NCBI RefSeq assembly: GCF_021568905.1
Contig: NZ_JAKGSB010000001.1
Span: 1,123,639 to 1,187,638 of the forward strand
Source: Zavarzinia marina
GTDB lineage: Bacteria; Pseudomonadota; Alphaproteobacteria; Zavarziniales; Zavarziniaceae
Direction of reading: 5' to 3'
DNA: 64,000 nucleotides
The translations under genes and the position numbers were made by a program. Below, piece by piece: positions 34,412 to 42,274 of this stretch; positions within the stretch are counted from its first letter, which is position 1; the number at the start of each line of letters is the position of its first letter. Below the pieces are notes generated by a model. The model was not told the DNA's origin. It did not search any database and saw only the letters and a program-made list of their open reading frames with translations.

Positions 34412-36636
34412 GATCGCGCCACCGGCCGCAGGGGCATCTCGAAGGCGACGACGAAGCCTCGCTCGACCGGCGGATAATGCACCCGGCCGCCGACCTGCCC
34501 GACCCGCTCCTCGATGTTGCGAAGGCCGTTGCCGCCGCCGATGGGCCCGCTGACGCCGACGCCGTCGTCCGCGACGGAAACCTCGAGCCGGCCGTCGACG
34601 ACGGAGACGCCAATCGACACGCGGCACGCGCCGGCGTGCCGGATGACGTTGCTCACCGCTTCCCGGAGGGCCGAGACGAAGTGCCGGTGAACCCGGTGGT
34701 CGACGGTCTCGGCGTCCAGGCGGCCGTCGATCGCCAGCGGCCAGTCGAGGGCGAGACCCGCCGCCGCCAGCCGCTCCGCCGTCTCGTGCCGCAGATCGGC
34801 GACCACGGTCGCCAGCGGCTGGCGATCGCCGGCCAGGGCCCGGGCGATGGACCGGACGTCCGAAATCGCGTCGCGCAACAGCTTGCGCATGCCGTCGGCA
34901 TCCGGCTGCTGCAGGGCCGAGAGCAGGCGCGCCCCGACATCGTCGTGGAGATCGCGGGATATCCGGCGCCGTTCCTCGAGCGCGCCGCGTTCATGGGCGT
35001 CGCGGCTCGCGTCGGCATGGCTCATGAACTGCGACAATTGCCGCGCGAGACCGAGGTCGCTCGGCGAGAACAGGGCGCGGCCGGCGTGGGGATAGCGCAG
35101 CACATAGGCGGGCGCGTCCGCCGTCGCCGGCAGGCGCAGGGCCCCCCCCTCCTCCACCAGGCGGGCGCGGGTCACCGGCACGCCGGCCGGCGCGATCTCG
35201 AGGGGATCGAACAATTCCCGCAGCAGGCTTTGCCAGCGCGCCGCGCGCTCGGCGGCCGAGGGATCGAAGGCGACGCCGACCACGGCCCGGAAGAGATCGG
35301 ATTCCGCCATGCGCGGGCGGCCCGCCGTGCGCCGCCAGATCGCGTCGCGAAACGGTAGGTAGGCGAAGCAGACGGCGATCAGCGCGAGCCCCATCGCGGG
35401 CTTCGGCTCGAGATCGACGACATAGAGGAAGGCGGCGTCGAGCAGCAGCAGGGCGACGGAGGCGCCTGCGAAATAGAGCACCCTGAACGACCATTCGCCG
35501 GTCGCGAACAGGCGATAGCGCCGAAGCCCGAGCGCCAGCCCGACATAGATCAGCAGGAAGAAGCCGAAGGCGTAGCCCTGGGACATCGGCGGCTCCACCC
35601 CCGCCAGCAGCGGCGCGGCGATGATCAGGATGAAGGCGCCGGCGCCGATGGTGATGGTGAGGCCGAGCCAGCGCAGCGCCGCCCGATCGGCGGCGGCGCG
35701 TCGCGTGGCCCACCATTGGATCGCCACGCAGCACAGGATCAGGCCCATCTCGATCGCCATCGGCAGATAGCGCGCGGTGTTCTGATTGTCGATCAGGCGC
35801 AGCCGTTCCGACGCCACGGCGAGAATGATCAGCAGCGGCACCCAGGCGAGCGCCGGCGCCGAAACGAGGCGTCTTGGAAAGCGAAGAAAAAGCGCGATCG
35901 CCGCCCCGCCGAAGCCGAGGGCGCCGAGGAAATTGAACAGCGACAGGGTCTGGAACAGGCCCGCGGGCAGCGCCAGCTCCCGCGTGCTGTAGATGGCCGC
36001 GGCATGGGCGGAGAGCACCATGGCGAAACCGCTGGCGAAGAAGATGCGCGGCGCCGCGTCGCGCGGGCGAACGGCGAAGATCCAGCCGGAGATCAGCAGG
36101 GCGGCGACGCCGGTCACGAACTGGATCCAGAAATCGGCGGGCAGCGAGGACAAGGGCCGGCTGCGCGCCGGCGTCACCACGACGGTCGAACCGTCGCCGA
36201 GTTCGATTCCCACCCGGTCCGCCGCCAGAATCCGCGCCAACCGGTCCTGACGGGCCATGAAGGTGTCGAAATCGTCGTAGGATTCGAAGAAGTCCGGTTC
36301 CTGGATCAGGTCCGTCTCGACCGGCACCACGAAGAGACCGGCTTCCGGCACGAAGAGGCGCGTCACCTCGGCCCCGGCCGGAACAGCGTCCGGCCCGCCG
36401 TCGGCGATGGCCCGCACCATCACCGTGCCGCCCTCGCCGATCCCGAAGGAAAGGCCGAGCCAATGCCGGTTGGTGGCCGTCATCAGGGTGGCGATCATGA
36501 CGAGCGCGCAGACGAGGATGACGCCGGCCATGAGGCTGGCGGGCGCGTGAGCCTCGCGCGGGCTGGCGTCGCCGGCGGGGGCTTCGGTCGGTTGCAGGTC
36601 GCCGGCGCGCTCGGCCGGCACGGTGCTGAACTTCAT
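34408..36636 (-). CDS. Sensor histidine kinase, 7TM sensor plus HisKA_3
   Basis: 742 residues. Helix 1 is near 35-53, an extracytoplasmic domain of about 110 residues follows, then seven helices near 170-430 (7TMR-DISM-like). The transmitter is HisKA_3 type with RRRISRDLHDDVGARLL (His564), N-box REAVSNVIRHA at 658-668, and G-boxes VADDGVGVSGPIGGGNGLRNIEERV at 688-712 in blocks. This is the kinase class that pairs with NarL-type regulators such as the coupled downstream gene. The ligand is unknown. Confidence 0.92.
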   Translation of the reverse strand: MKFSTVPAERAGDLQPTEAPAGDASPREAHAPASLMAGVILVCALVMIATLMTATNRHWLGLSFGIGEGGTVMVRAIADGGPDAVPAGAEVTRLFVPEAGLFVVPVETDLIQEPDFFESYDDFDTFMARQDRLARILAADRVGIELGDGSTVVVTPARSRPLSSLPADFWIQFVTGVAALLISGWIFAVRPRDAAPRIFFASGFAMVLSAHAAAIYSTRELALPAGLFQTLSLFNFLGALGFGGAAIALFLRFPRRLVSAPALAWVPLLIILAVASERLRLIDNQNTARYLPMAIEMGLILCCVAIQWWATRRAAADRAALRWLGLTITIGAGAFILIIAAPLLAGVEPPMSQGYAFGFFLLIYVGLALGLRRYRLFATGEWSFRVLYFAGASVALLLLDAAFLYVVDLEPKPAMGLALIAVCFAYLPFRDAIWRRTAGRPRMAESDLFRAVVGVAFDPSAAERAARWQSLLRELFDPLEIAPAGVPVTRARLVEEGGALRLPATADAPAYVLRYPHAGRALFSPSDLGLARQLSQFMSHADASRDAHERGALEERRRISRDLHDDVGARLLSALQQPDADGMRKLLRDAISDVRSIARALAGDRQPLATVVADLRHETAERLAAAGLALDWPLAIDGRLDAETVDHRVHRHFVSALREAVSNVIRHAGACRVSIGVSVVDGRLEVSVADDGVGVSGPIGGGNGLRNIEERVGQVGGRVHYPPVERGFVVAFEMPLRPVARS

Positions 36637-36700
36637 GCCACCGTCTTACCGCGAAATGCGGCCGACCGGCAGTCTACTATCGACGGATCGTCGGGGGTTA

Positions 36701-37075
36701 TCACGCCGCGAGGGCGTCGCGTACCGTCGCCACCAATTCCTCGGAGGCGACGGGCTTGCCGAGCACGTGACGGGTCAGCGGCCGCAGCTCCGCCATGGCC
36801 TGGCCGGCATTGGCGCTGACCACCACGACCGGCACGCCCAGCGATTCGACCAGATGGCGGGTCGCGGTGACACCGTCCAGATCGCCCTTGAGGCGGATGT
36901 CCATGAGCGCCAGATCCGGGCGTTCGGCCTCGGCGAGCCGCATGGCCGACAGCGCGTCGTCAACCGGCCCGATCACCTCGAAGCCGGCGTCGGTCAGCAC
37001 GGCATCGAGGTAGAAGGCGATGAACGCCTCGTCCTCGACCACCAATATCCGCCGCATCGTCTCTTGCCTGCTCAT
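36701..37075 (-). CDS. Single-domain response regulator (CheY-like receiver)
   Basis: 124 residues, receiver only. The acidic pocket is VVEDEAF (14-16), the phospho-acceptor is Asp59 in LALMDIRLKGDLDG, and the conserved Thr/Ser and Lys are in VVVSANAG and HVLGKPV. There is no output domain. It lies 64 nt upstream of the kinase on the same strand and probably shares its operon, perhaps as a phosphate sink or relay. Start could be ATG 37075 or the Met seven codons further in. Confidence 0.85.
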   Translation of the reverse strand: MSRQETMRRILVVEDEAFIAFYLDAVLTDAGFEVIGPVDDALSAMRLAEAERPDLALMDIRLKGDLDGVTATRHLVESLGVPVVVVSANAGQAMAELRPLTRHVLGKPVASEELVATVRDALAA

Positions 37076-37199
37076 CTCGAAGCCCATCCGTCGCCGCCCG
37101 TTCACCGCCGTGTTTCCACGTCACCCGGAAGTCGAATGCGGGCCGGGCGCCGTTGTTCCCCGCGGCTCGCGCCCGCCCCCCATGTGTTGCATGCAAGCC

Positions 37200-37619
37200 T
37201 CACATCGGTGGCGGCGCGGGCGCTTCGGCGCCGCCCGTGGCCCCGCGATTGAGATGGCCGGCGATGATCCGCAGCGCCGCCGCATGGCGATTCGCCACCG
37301 TATTGCGGTGGCAGCCGATCAGGCGCGCCAGGCGGGCGACGGAAACCCCGCTGGCGAGCGCCCAGGCGATCCGGCGCTGCGGCTCGCTGAGAAGGCCGAG
37401 CCAGCCGATCGTCGTCTCCAGCCGGTCGATGGCGCCGGGGCTGGGCGGGCCGAGGCGAACGGAAGGGCCGGCGGCGGCATAGGCGGTGGCGGCATCGCGC
37501 ACCACGTCCGGCCAGGCGGAGCGCAGGCCGAGGCGGAATCGCGCCTCCCCGTCCGGCAGGCGGCGCAACGTGTCGGCGGCTTCCCGGAGGCGATCCACAA
37601 CCATTTCGTTCGTCCACAT
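37200..37619 (-). CDS. DUF6362-like HTH protein
   Basis: 139 residues. The N-terminus WTNEMVVDRLREAADTLRRLP and the C-terminal IDRLETTIGWLGLL followed by a helix-turn-helix (GVSVARLARLIGCHRNTVANRHAAALRIIAGHLN in blocks) match the DUF6362 group, often found on alphaproteobacterial phage and prophage-like segments. It is divergent from the XRE/S24 repressor across a 123-nt region with two palindromes. Probable DNA-binding protein. No other phage genes are nearby. Confidence 0.6.
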   Translation of the reverse strand: MWTNEMVVDRLREAADTLRRLPDGEARFRLGLRSAWPDVVRDAATAYAAAGPSVRLGPPSPGAIDRLETTIGWLGLLSEPQRRIAWALASGVSVARLARLIGCHRNTVANRHAAALRIIAGHLNRGATGGAEAPAPPPM

Positions 37620-37639
37620 CGCCTTCCCTCCGTCATGCG

Positions 37640-37668
37640 ATTATCGACGAAACGATACCACCGATAAT
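37640..37668. promoter_or_regulatory. Palindrome in divergent control region (site 1)
   Basis: ATTATCG (37640-37646) is the exact inverse of CGATAAT (37662-37668). It lies 21 nt from the DUF6362 start and is a candidate operator on that side of the switch. Confidence 0.4.
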
Positions 37669-37686
37669 GAACAAAACAAGAACATT

Positions 37687-37703
37687 TTGCCCAAATCGGG
37701 CAA
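37687..37703. promoter_or_regulatory. Palindrome in divergent control region (site 2), candidate repressor operator
   Basis: TTGCCC (37687-37692), a 5-nt spacer, then GGGCAA (37698-37703) make a perfect 6+6 inverted repeat. It overlaps a possible promoter for the repressor gene (TTTTGC at 37685, 17 nt, TGTAAA at 37708), as expected for autoregulation. Confidence 0.5.
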
Positions 37704-37742
37704 TTGATGTAAAGTCCGAGGATACATTCCGGGAGCAACACC

Positions 37743-38402
37743 GTGAACAATCGCTTGGCCGAATTGCGCCGGCACGCCGGCCTGACCCAGGACCAGCTGG
37801 CGGAACGCGCGGGTACCGGCCGCTCGCAGATCGTCAAGCTGGAGCGGGGGGAGCGGCGCCTCACCATCGACTGGATGCTGCGCCTTGCCGGCCCGCTCGG
37901 CTGCGATCCGAAGGACCTGCTGCCGGCCGATCCCGCATCGGTGGCGTCGGCGCCGACCTTGGCCGAAGTGGCGCCCCCCCTCCTGCCCTGGGCGCTGGGC
38001 CCCGGGGGCCAGCCGGCGCGCGACCTGCCGGTCTGCGGCGCCGCGCGGGGCGGCGCCAATGCCCTCTTCGTCGATCAGGGCCAGGCCCTCGAACATGTCT
38101 TCCGGCCGGCGCAGCTGACCGGCGTCGCCAATGCCTTCGCGGTCTATGCCGTGGGCGATTCCATGGAACCCAAGTTCCAGGCCGGCGACCTCCTGTTCAT
38201 CAACCCGAACCTGCCGCCCGTGCGCGGCTGTTTCGTCGTGGTCGAGTTGGGCGATCACGAAGCCTATGTGAAACAGTTCCTGCGCCAGTCCGACCAGGAT
38301 CTGTGGCTGAAGGAATTCACCCCCGAACCCCGCGAATTCGCCATCGAAACCGCGCGCGTGAAGGCGATCTACCGCGTCGTCGGCAGTTGGGAGGGGCGCT
38401 GA
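37743..38402 (+). CDS. XRE-family HTH repressor with S24 (LexA/CI-like) peptidase domain
   Basis: 219 residues, GTG start after GGGAGCAACACC. The N-terminal HTH is RLAELRRHAGLTQDQLAERAGTGRSQIVKLERGERRL in blocks (4-40). The C-terminal S24 domain has the nucleophile in GDSMEPKFQAGD (Ser140) and the general base in YVKQFLR (Lys177). A possible cleavage region is VCGAARGG (97-104), but it lacks the canonical Ala-Gly in the expected place. This resembles a phage CI-type repressor. Whether it self-cleaves in the SOS response is open. Confidence 0.88.
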   Translation: MNNRLAELRRHAGLTQDQLAERAGTGRSQIVKLERGERRLTIDWMLRLAGPLGCDPKDLLPADPASVASAPTLAEVAPPLLPWALGPGGQPARDLPVCGAARGGANALFVDQGQALEHVFRPAQLTGVANAFAVYAVGDSMEPKFQAGDLLFINPNLPPVRGCFVVVELGDHEAYVKQFLRQSDQDLWLKEFTPEPREFAIETARVKAIYRVVGSWEGR

Positions 38403-38470
38403 ACGGCTTTCAGGTTGCGCGGTCGCCCCCACGCGATATCAATTCCCCGAAACACCTCGGGATTGAATTC

Positions 38471-39196
38471 ATGAAACACCCGTTCGCCGTCCTCGTCGCC
38501 ATCACCACGCTGCTCGCCGGCTGCGCCCCGACGCCGCCCTTACCGCCCGCGACCGTGTCCACCATTTCGACGATCGCCGTCGTCATCGCGCCGAAGAGCA
38601 CGGTACGGGTATCCCATCGCGGGATCACGGTCTTCGGCAATGACGGCACCAGTTACGACGCGAAGGAATGGGGCATCGACGAGATGAAGGTCGCGGCGCT
38701 GCGCCGCAACCTAGAACCGCGCTTCAAGCTGGTGGTCATCCCCGCACCGGCAATCGACGAGGACGACATGCTGTCCGATTCCTACAGTGGCCGGGTCGAG
38801 TCGATCGTCGTCCCGGCCATGGCCGGCAGCGGTGTGAAGGCGGACGCCATTCTCTTTTTCAACCTCTATAAGTCCGTCGCATTCCCCGATATCGGATGGC
38901 AGTTCTCAGGCTGCGGCATCTACGACATCTCCCGTCCATTCGCCGACGAGTCCCTCGCAAGGGCCTATTGCGTCGGCGACATCCACATCATCGACCCTGT
39001 GACGATGAAAGATATGGCGAACGGTAGCCTGAGCGCCGGAGACGGCACCCATGCAGCCGTCGAGGTCATTTCAAATCTCGGTTTCGAGAGCGTTCACCTG
39101 ACGCCCGGACAGATCGAGAAGGCCAAGGCTGCGATCGCCGCCGCCCTGGACCATTACGTCCCCATCGCCCTGCACAAGACCGGGCTCATCCCCTGA
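38471..39196 (+). CDS. Putative lipoprotein of unknown function
   Basis: 241 residues. MKHPFAVLVAITTLLAGCAP is a lipoprotein signal with lipobox LAGC (Cys18). The mature protein contains IAVVIAPKSTVRVSHRGITVFGN and two cysteines (SGCGIYD, AYCVGD). No family is recognised. Its stop abuts the stop of the convergent aldehyde dehydrogenase with no gap. The codon use is slightly more AT-rich near 38860-39070 than its neighbours. Confidence 0.7.
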   Translation: MKHPFAVLVAITTLLAGCAPTPPLPPATVSTISTIAVVIAPKSTVRVSHRGITVFGNDGTSYDAKEWGIDEMKVAALRRNLEPRFKLVVIPAPAIDEDDMLSDSYSGRVESIVVPAMAGSGVKADAILFFNLYKSVAFPDIGWQFSGCGIYDISRPFADESLARAYCVGDIHIIDPVTMKDMANGSLSAGDGTHAAVEVISNLGFESVHLTPGQIEKAKAAIAAALDHYVPIALHKTGLIP

Positions 39197-40624
39197 TCAG
39201 GCGCCGTAGCCGACGATGCCCTTGATCTCCAGGAAGTCATGGATGCCCCAGTCGGCATATTCGCGGCCGTTGCCGGACTGTTTGTAGCCGCCGAAGGGAG
39301 CGTGCGTGTCCCAGTCCGGGTAGTTGATGTTCACCGTGCCGGCGCGCAGTTCGCGGGCGACGGCGCGGGCATGATCGAGATCGCCAGAGGCGACATAGGC
39401 GGCAAGGCCATAGACCGTGTCGTTGGCCATTTCGATCGCCTCGGCCTCGCTCTCATAGGGCAGGATCGAGAGCACGGGGCCGAAAATCTCCTCGCGCGAG
39501 ATGGTCATGTCGTGGCGGACGTTGCCGAACACCGTCGGCTTCACGAAATAGCCCCGGTTCAGGCCGTCCGGCCGCCCCGTGCCGCCGGCCACCAGGGTCG
39601 CGCCCTCGTCGATGCCCGATTGGATCAGGCGCTGCACCTTGTCGAACTGGACCTGGGAGACCAGAGGGCCGAGCACCGTATCCTCCGCCAGCGGATCGCC
39701 CACCTTGTGGGTGAGCGCCGCCGCCCGGGCGATGATCATGGCGTCGTCGTGACGATCGGCCGGCACGAACATGCGGGTCGGCGCGTCGCAGGACTGGCCG
39801 GTATTGCCGAAACAGCCGGCGACGCCGGCGCTGACCGCCGCCTCGAAATCCGCGTCGGGCAGGATGATGTTGGCCGATTTTCCGCCCAGTTCCTGGGCGA
39901 CGCGCTTCACGGTGACCGCCGCCGACTGGGCGACGATGATGCCGGCCCTGGTCGAGCCCGTGAAGGAGACCATGTCGACGCCCGGGTGTTCGGCGATCAC
40001 CTGGCCGACGTCGGGCCCGGTGCCCTGGACCATGTTGAACACACCCGCCGGCACGCCCGCCTCATCCATGATCTCGGCGAAGATCGTGCCCGAGATCGGC
40101 GCGATCTCCGACGGTTTCAGGACCATGGTGCAGCCTGTGGCGATGGCCGGCGCCACCTTGCAGACGATCTGGTTGAGGGGCCAGTTCCAGGGTGTGATCA
40201 TGCCGACCACGCCGATCGGCTCCATCACGATCCGGGTCGAGCCTCGGGGATATTCGAAGCTGAAATCCGCCAGCGCCGCGATCGTCGCCTCCAGATGCAC
40301 GCGGCCGGCCCAGACTTGCGCTTCCCGCGCGAAGGAGAGCGGCGCGCCCATCTCTTCCATCACTGCCCGCGCCAGATCCTCCGACCGCGCATTGTAGACG
40401 TCGAGGATCCGTTTCAGGAGGGCGAGACGATCCGCCTGCGAGACCCTGGAAAACGCCGGGAACGCCGCCCGCGCCGCCGCCACCGCAAGGTCCACGTCCG
40501 CCGCCGCGCCCACCGAAATCCGCGTATAGACCTCTTCCGTCGCCGGATTGACGACGTCGAGCACCGCGGGCGCCACGGGATCGACGAAGGCGCCACCGAT
40601 ATAGAATTTCAGGTGATTGGACAT
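39197..40624 (-). CDS. NAD(P)-dependent aldehyde dehydrogenase
   Basis: 475 residues, the normal ALDH length. It has ITPWNWPLNQIVCKVAPAI near 143-161, the cofactor loop FTGSTRAG, the catalytic Glu in QELGGKSANI (Glu245) and the catalytic Cys in GNTGQSCDAPTR (Cys279). GTVNINYP and APFGGYKQSGNGRE close the fold. It oxidises aldehydes to acids in the cytoplasm. Substrate unknown. GGAACC lies before the ATG. Confidence 0.94.
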   Translation of the reverse strand: MSNHLKFYIGGAFVDPVAPAVLDVVNPATEEVYTRISVGAAADVDLAVAAARAAFPAFSRVSQADRLALLKRILDVYNARSEDLARAVMEEMGAPLSFAREAQVWAGRVHLEATIAALADFSFEYPRGSTRIVMEPIGVVGMITPWNWPLNQIVCKVAPAIATGCTMVLKPSEIAPISGTIFAEIMDEAGVPAGVFNMVQGTGPDVGQVIAEHPGVDMVSFTGSTRAGIIVAQSAAVTVKRVAQELGGKSANIILPDADFEAAVSAGVAGCFGNTGQSCDAPTRMFVPADRHDDAMIIARAAALTHKVGDPLAEDTVLGPLVSQVQFDKVQRLIQSGIDEGATLVAGGTGRPDGLNRGYFVKPTVFGNVRHDMTISREEIFGPVLSILPYESEAEAIEMANDTVYGLAAYVASGDLDHARAVARELRAGTVNINYPDWDTHAPFGGYKQSGNGREYADWGIHDFLEIKGIVGYGA

Positions 40625-40738
40625 GACGGGTTCCTTACGCGACGGGCCGGAAAAGGCGCATCAGCTTCCGCCCGTTGCGATGGGGATTCAAGATACGGCT
40701 TGGCCGAACATCGGTCGCGGCGACCTCGGCGCGGCTCC

Positions 40739-41044
40739 TTATTTCAGACCCGCGACCTTCTTCAACGCTTCGTCGATCCGGCGCTGCCAGCCCGGCCCAT
40801 CCGCCTTGAAGTGATCGAGCACGTCTTGCGACAGGCGTATGGTGGTCTGCACTTTGGGCCGGTCCGATTTCGGGCGCCCGGGCATGCGCTTGATGCTTTC
40901 CGCCAGGTCGGGGAAGACTTCGGCGAAAGAGCGGGCTTTGGCAATATCGGCCGCAGTCCATTCGGGATTGTCGCAGACATCGTCCCAATCCTGCTTGGTG
41001 AACCCGTGACCGGGCTCGAATTCGGTCATCCGCTTCTTAGTCAT
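40739..41044 (-). CDS. brnA: BrnA antitoxin of a type II toxin-antitoxin pair
   Basis: 101 residues. The C-terminal RPKVQTTIRLSQDVLDHFKADGPGWQRRIDEALKKVAG, in blocks, is the ribbon-helix-helix-like domain of the BrnA antitoxin (PF14384). The N-terminal part (WTAADIAKARSFAEVFPDLA) is the toxin-neutralising region in the family. It starts 4 nt inside the brnT stop, the usual brnTA order. BrnA binds BrnT and represses the operon. Confidence 0.92.
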   Translation of the reverse strand: MTKKRMTEFEPGHGFTKQDWDDVCDNPEWTAADIAKARSFAEVFPDLAESIKRMPGRPKSDRPKVQTTIRLSQDVLDHFKADGPGWQRRIDEALKKVAGLK

Positions 41045-41292
41045 GACAGAAGCTTCCTTTCCTTCACGCTCGCCGGCCGCATGGAGATGATCGAGATCCC
41101 CTGGGCGCCGAGGCGCGCAAACACCACCGAAATCGTTCCATCCGCAAGCCGTCCGATCGCCATGAACCGGCCGTTCCGGGCTGGGCGAACAAGGGCAGTC
41201 TCGAAAAAGACGCCATCGACCAAAGCCTCGAAATCCAGGCCGTGCTTAGCGATATTGGCTTCCCTTTTTGCGTCGTCATAGGTGATGAGCAC
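41041..41292 (-). CDS. brnT: BrnT-type RNase toxin
   Basis: 83 residues from a GTG start. YDDAKREANIAKHGLDFEALVDGVFF is the standard BrnT N-terminus, in blocks, and GRLADGTISVVFARLGAQGISIISMRPASVKER contains the beta-sheet and the R...R/K active region of this RelE-like RNase. The start has GGTGAA nearby. No loss of core residues is visible, so the toxin looks intact. Confidence 0.92.
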   Translation of the reverse strand: MLITYDDAKREANIAKHGLDFEALVDGVFFETALVRPARNGRFMAIGRLADGTISVVFARLGAQGISIISMRPASVKERKLLS

Positions 41293-41314
41293 GCGATTTC
41301 ACCGCCAGAGAGGA

Positions 41315-41343
41315 ATTCTATCCGCAATAAAAATCGTAGCTAC
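41315..41343 (-). promoter_or_regulatory. Candidate brnTA promoter and operator palindrome
   Basis: Read leftward, TAGAAT (41315-41320) is a good -10. Seventeen nucleotides further upstream lies GTAGCTAC (41336-41343), a perfect 8-bp palindrome over the -35 position. It is a plausible autoregulatory site for BrnA. The -35 itself is poor. Confidence 0.4.
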
Positions 41344-41411
41344 ATAAATCATGGCGCCGGAAGCTCGCCCGGTAGGCCTGCATCGGTCGACAGGCCACGG
41401 TGCCCCCCCCC

Positions 41412-41933
41412 TCACGCGACGTCGCGGGATCGCCGCTCCACCGGCACCCATTTCTCGACCATGCCGGACAGATTGTCGACCGCGCCGGGAACCAGGGCCC
41501 GGGCGAGAAAGCGTTTGCGGTCCACCCAGCCGGGCAGGTCCAGCCGGCTGCAGGGTTCGCGCTTGAAGCCGAACTTCACGTAATAATCGTAGTCGCCCAC
41601 CAGGATGACGATGCGGTGGCCGCGCCGCTGCGCCTCGGCCAGGCCGTGCCACATGAGGGCGGCGCCGATCCCTTCCGCCCGGCGGGTGGGATCGACCGCC
41701 AGGGGCCCCAGCAGGATCGCCTCCGTCGTGCCGCCGATCAGGATCGGCCAGAAACGCAGGGTGCCGACCAAGGTCTGGCGGTCATAGGCGACGAAGCTCA
41801 ATTCGTCGATCGGCGGCACGTCCTCGCGGAACTTGTAGACGGTCTTGGCGAAGCGCTCGGCACCGAAGGCGGTGTCGATCAGGGTTTCGATGGCGGGGCC
41901 GTCTTCCGGCCGTTCCTGCATCAGGGTGGTCAT
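41412..41933 (-). CDS. GNAT-family N-acetyltransferase
   Basis: 173 residues. The acetyl-CoA loop is LAVDPTRRAEGIGAALMWHGLAEAQRRG near 77-104, in blocks, followed by VILVGDYDYYVKFGF. This is the common PA-type predicted acetyltransferase group. Substrate unknown. It is the only gene between brnTA and the amidase gap. Confidence 0.9.
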   Translation of the reverse strand: MTTLMQERPEDGPAIETLIDTAFGAERFAKTVYKFREDVPPIDELSFVAYDRQTLVGTLRFWPILIGGTTEAILLGPLAVDPTRRAEGIGAALMWHGLAEAQRRGHRIVILVGDYDYYVKFGFKREPCSRLDLPGWVDRKRFLARALVPGAVDNLSGMVEKWVPVERRSRDVA

Positions 41934-42274
41934 GGCTGTCGTCTTCTGGTGTCTGGCGGGATCGGGGGTGGCGAACCGCGGCCGTCGGGGGCGCCGGGGC
42001 CCCGCCCCTCACCCGCGAACGAACGGACGCGACTTCGCTATCCGGCACGGGGTGCCGGGCGAAATCGGGCGTCGTCGTCGCAAGCAGACTTCAGTCATGA
42101 CACAGACCTATCACATCGAAGGCGCCGGCCCAATGGCGATCGCAGGCGGAACGGACCGGCGGGCAGCGGGCATTGCCTGAGGGCAACACATCGGCCAAGC
42201 TTCGGTTCCCGCCGTCGGCGACATCGGACCGCGACGCGACCAGAAGCCGGCAACGGCCCATCAGGGGAGAAAAC
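41934..42274. other. Intergenic region before the amidase
   Basis: 341 nt, GC-rich, no supportable gene. The divergent promoters of the GNAT and amidase genes must lie here, but no clear -35/-10 pair was found. The amidase ribosome site (AGGGGAG) is at 42262-42270. Confidence 0.5.
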
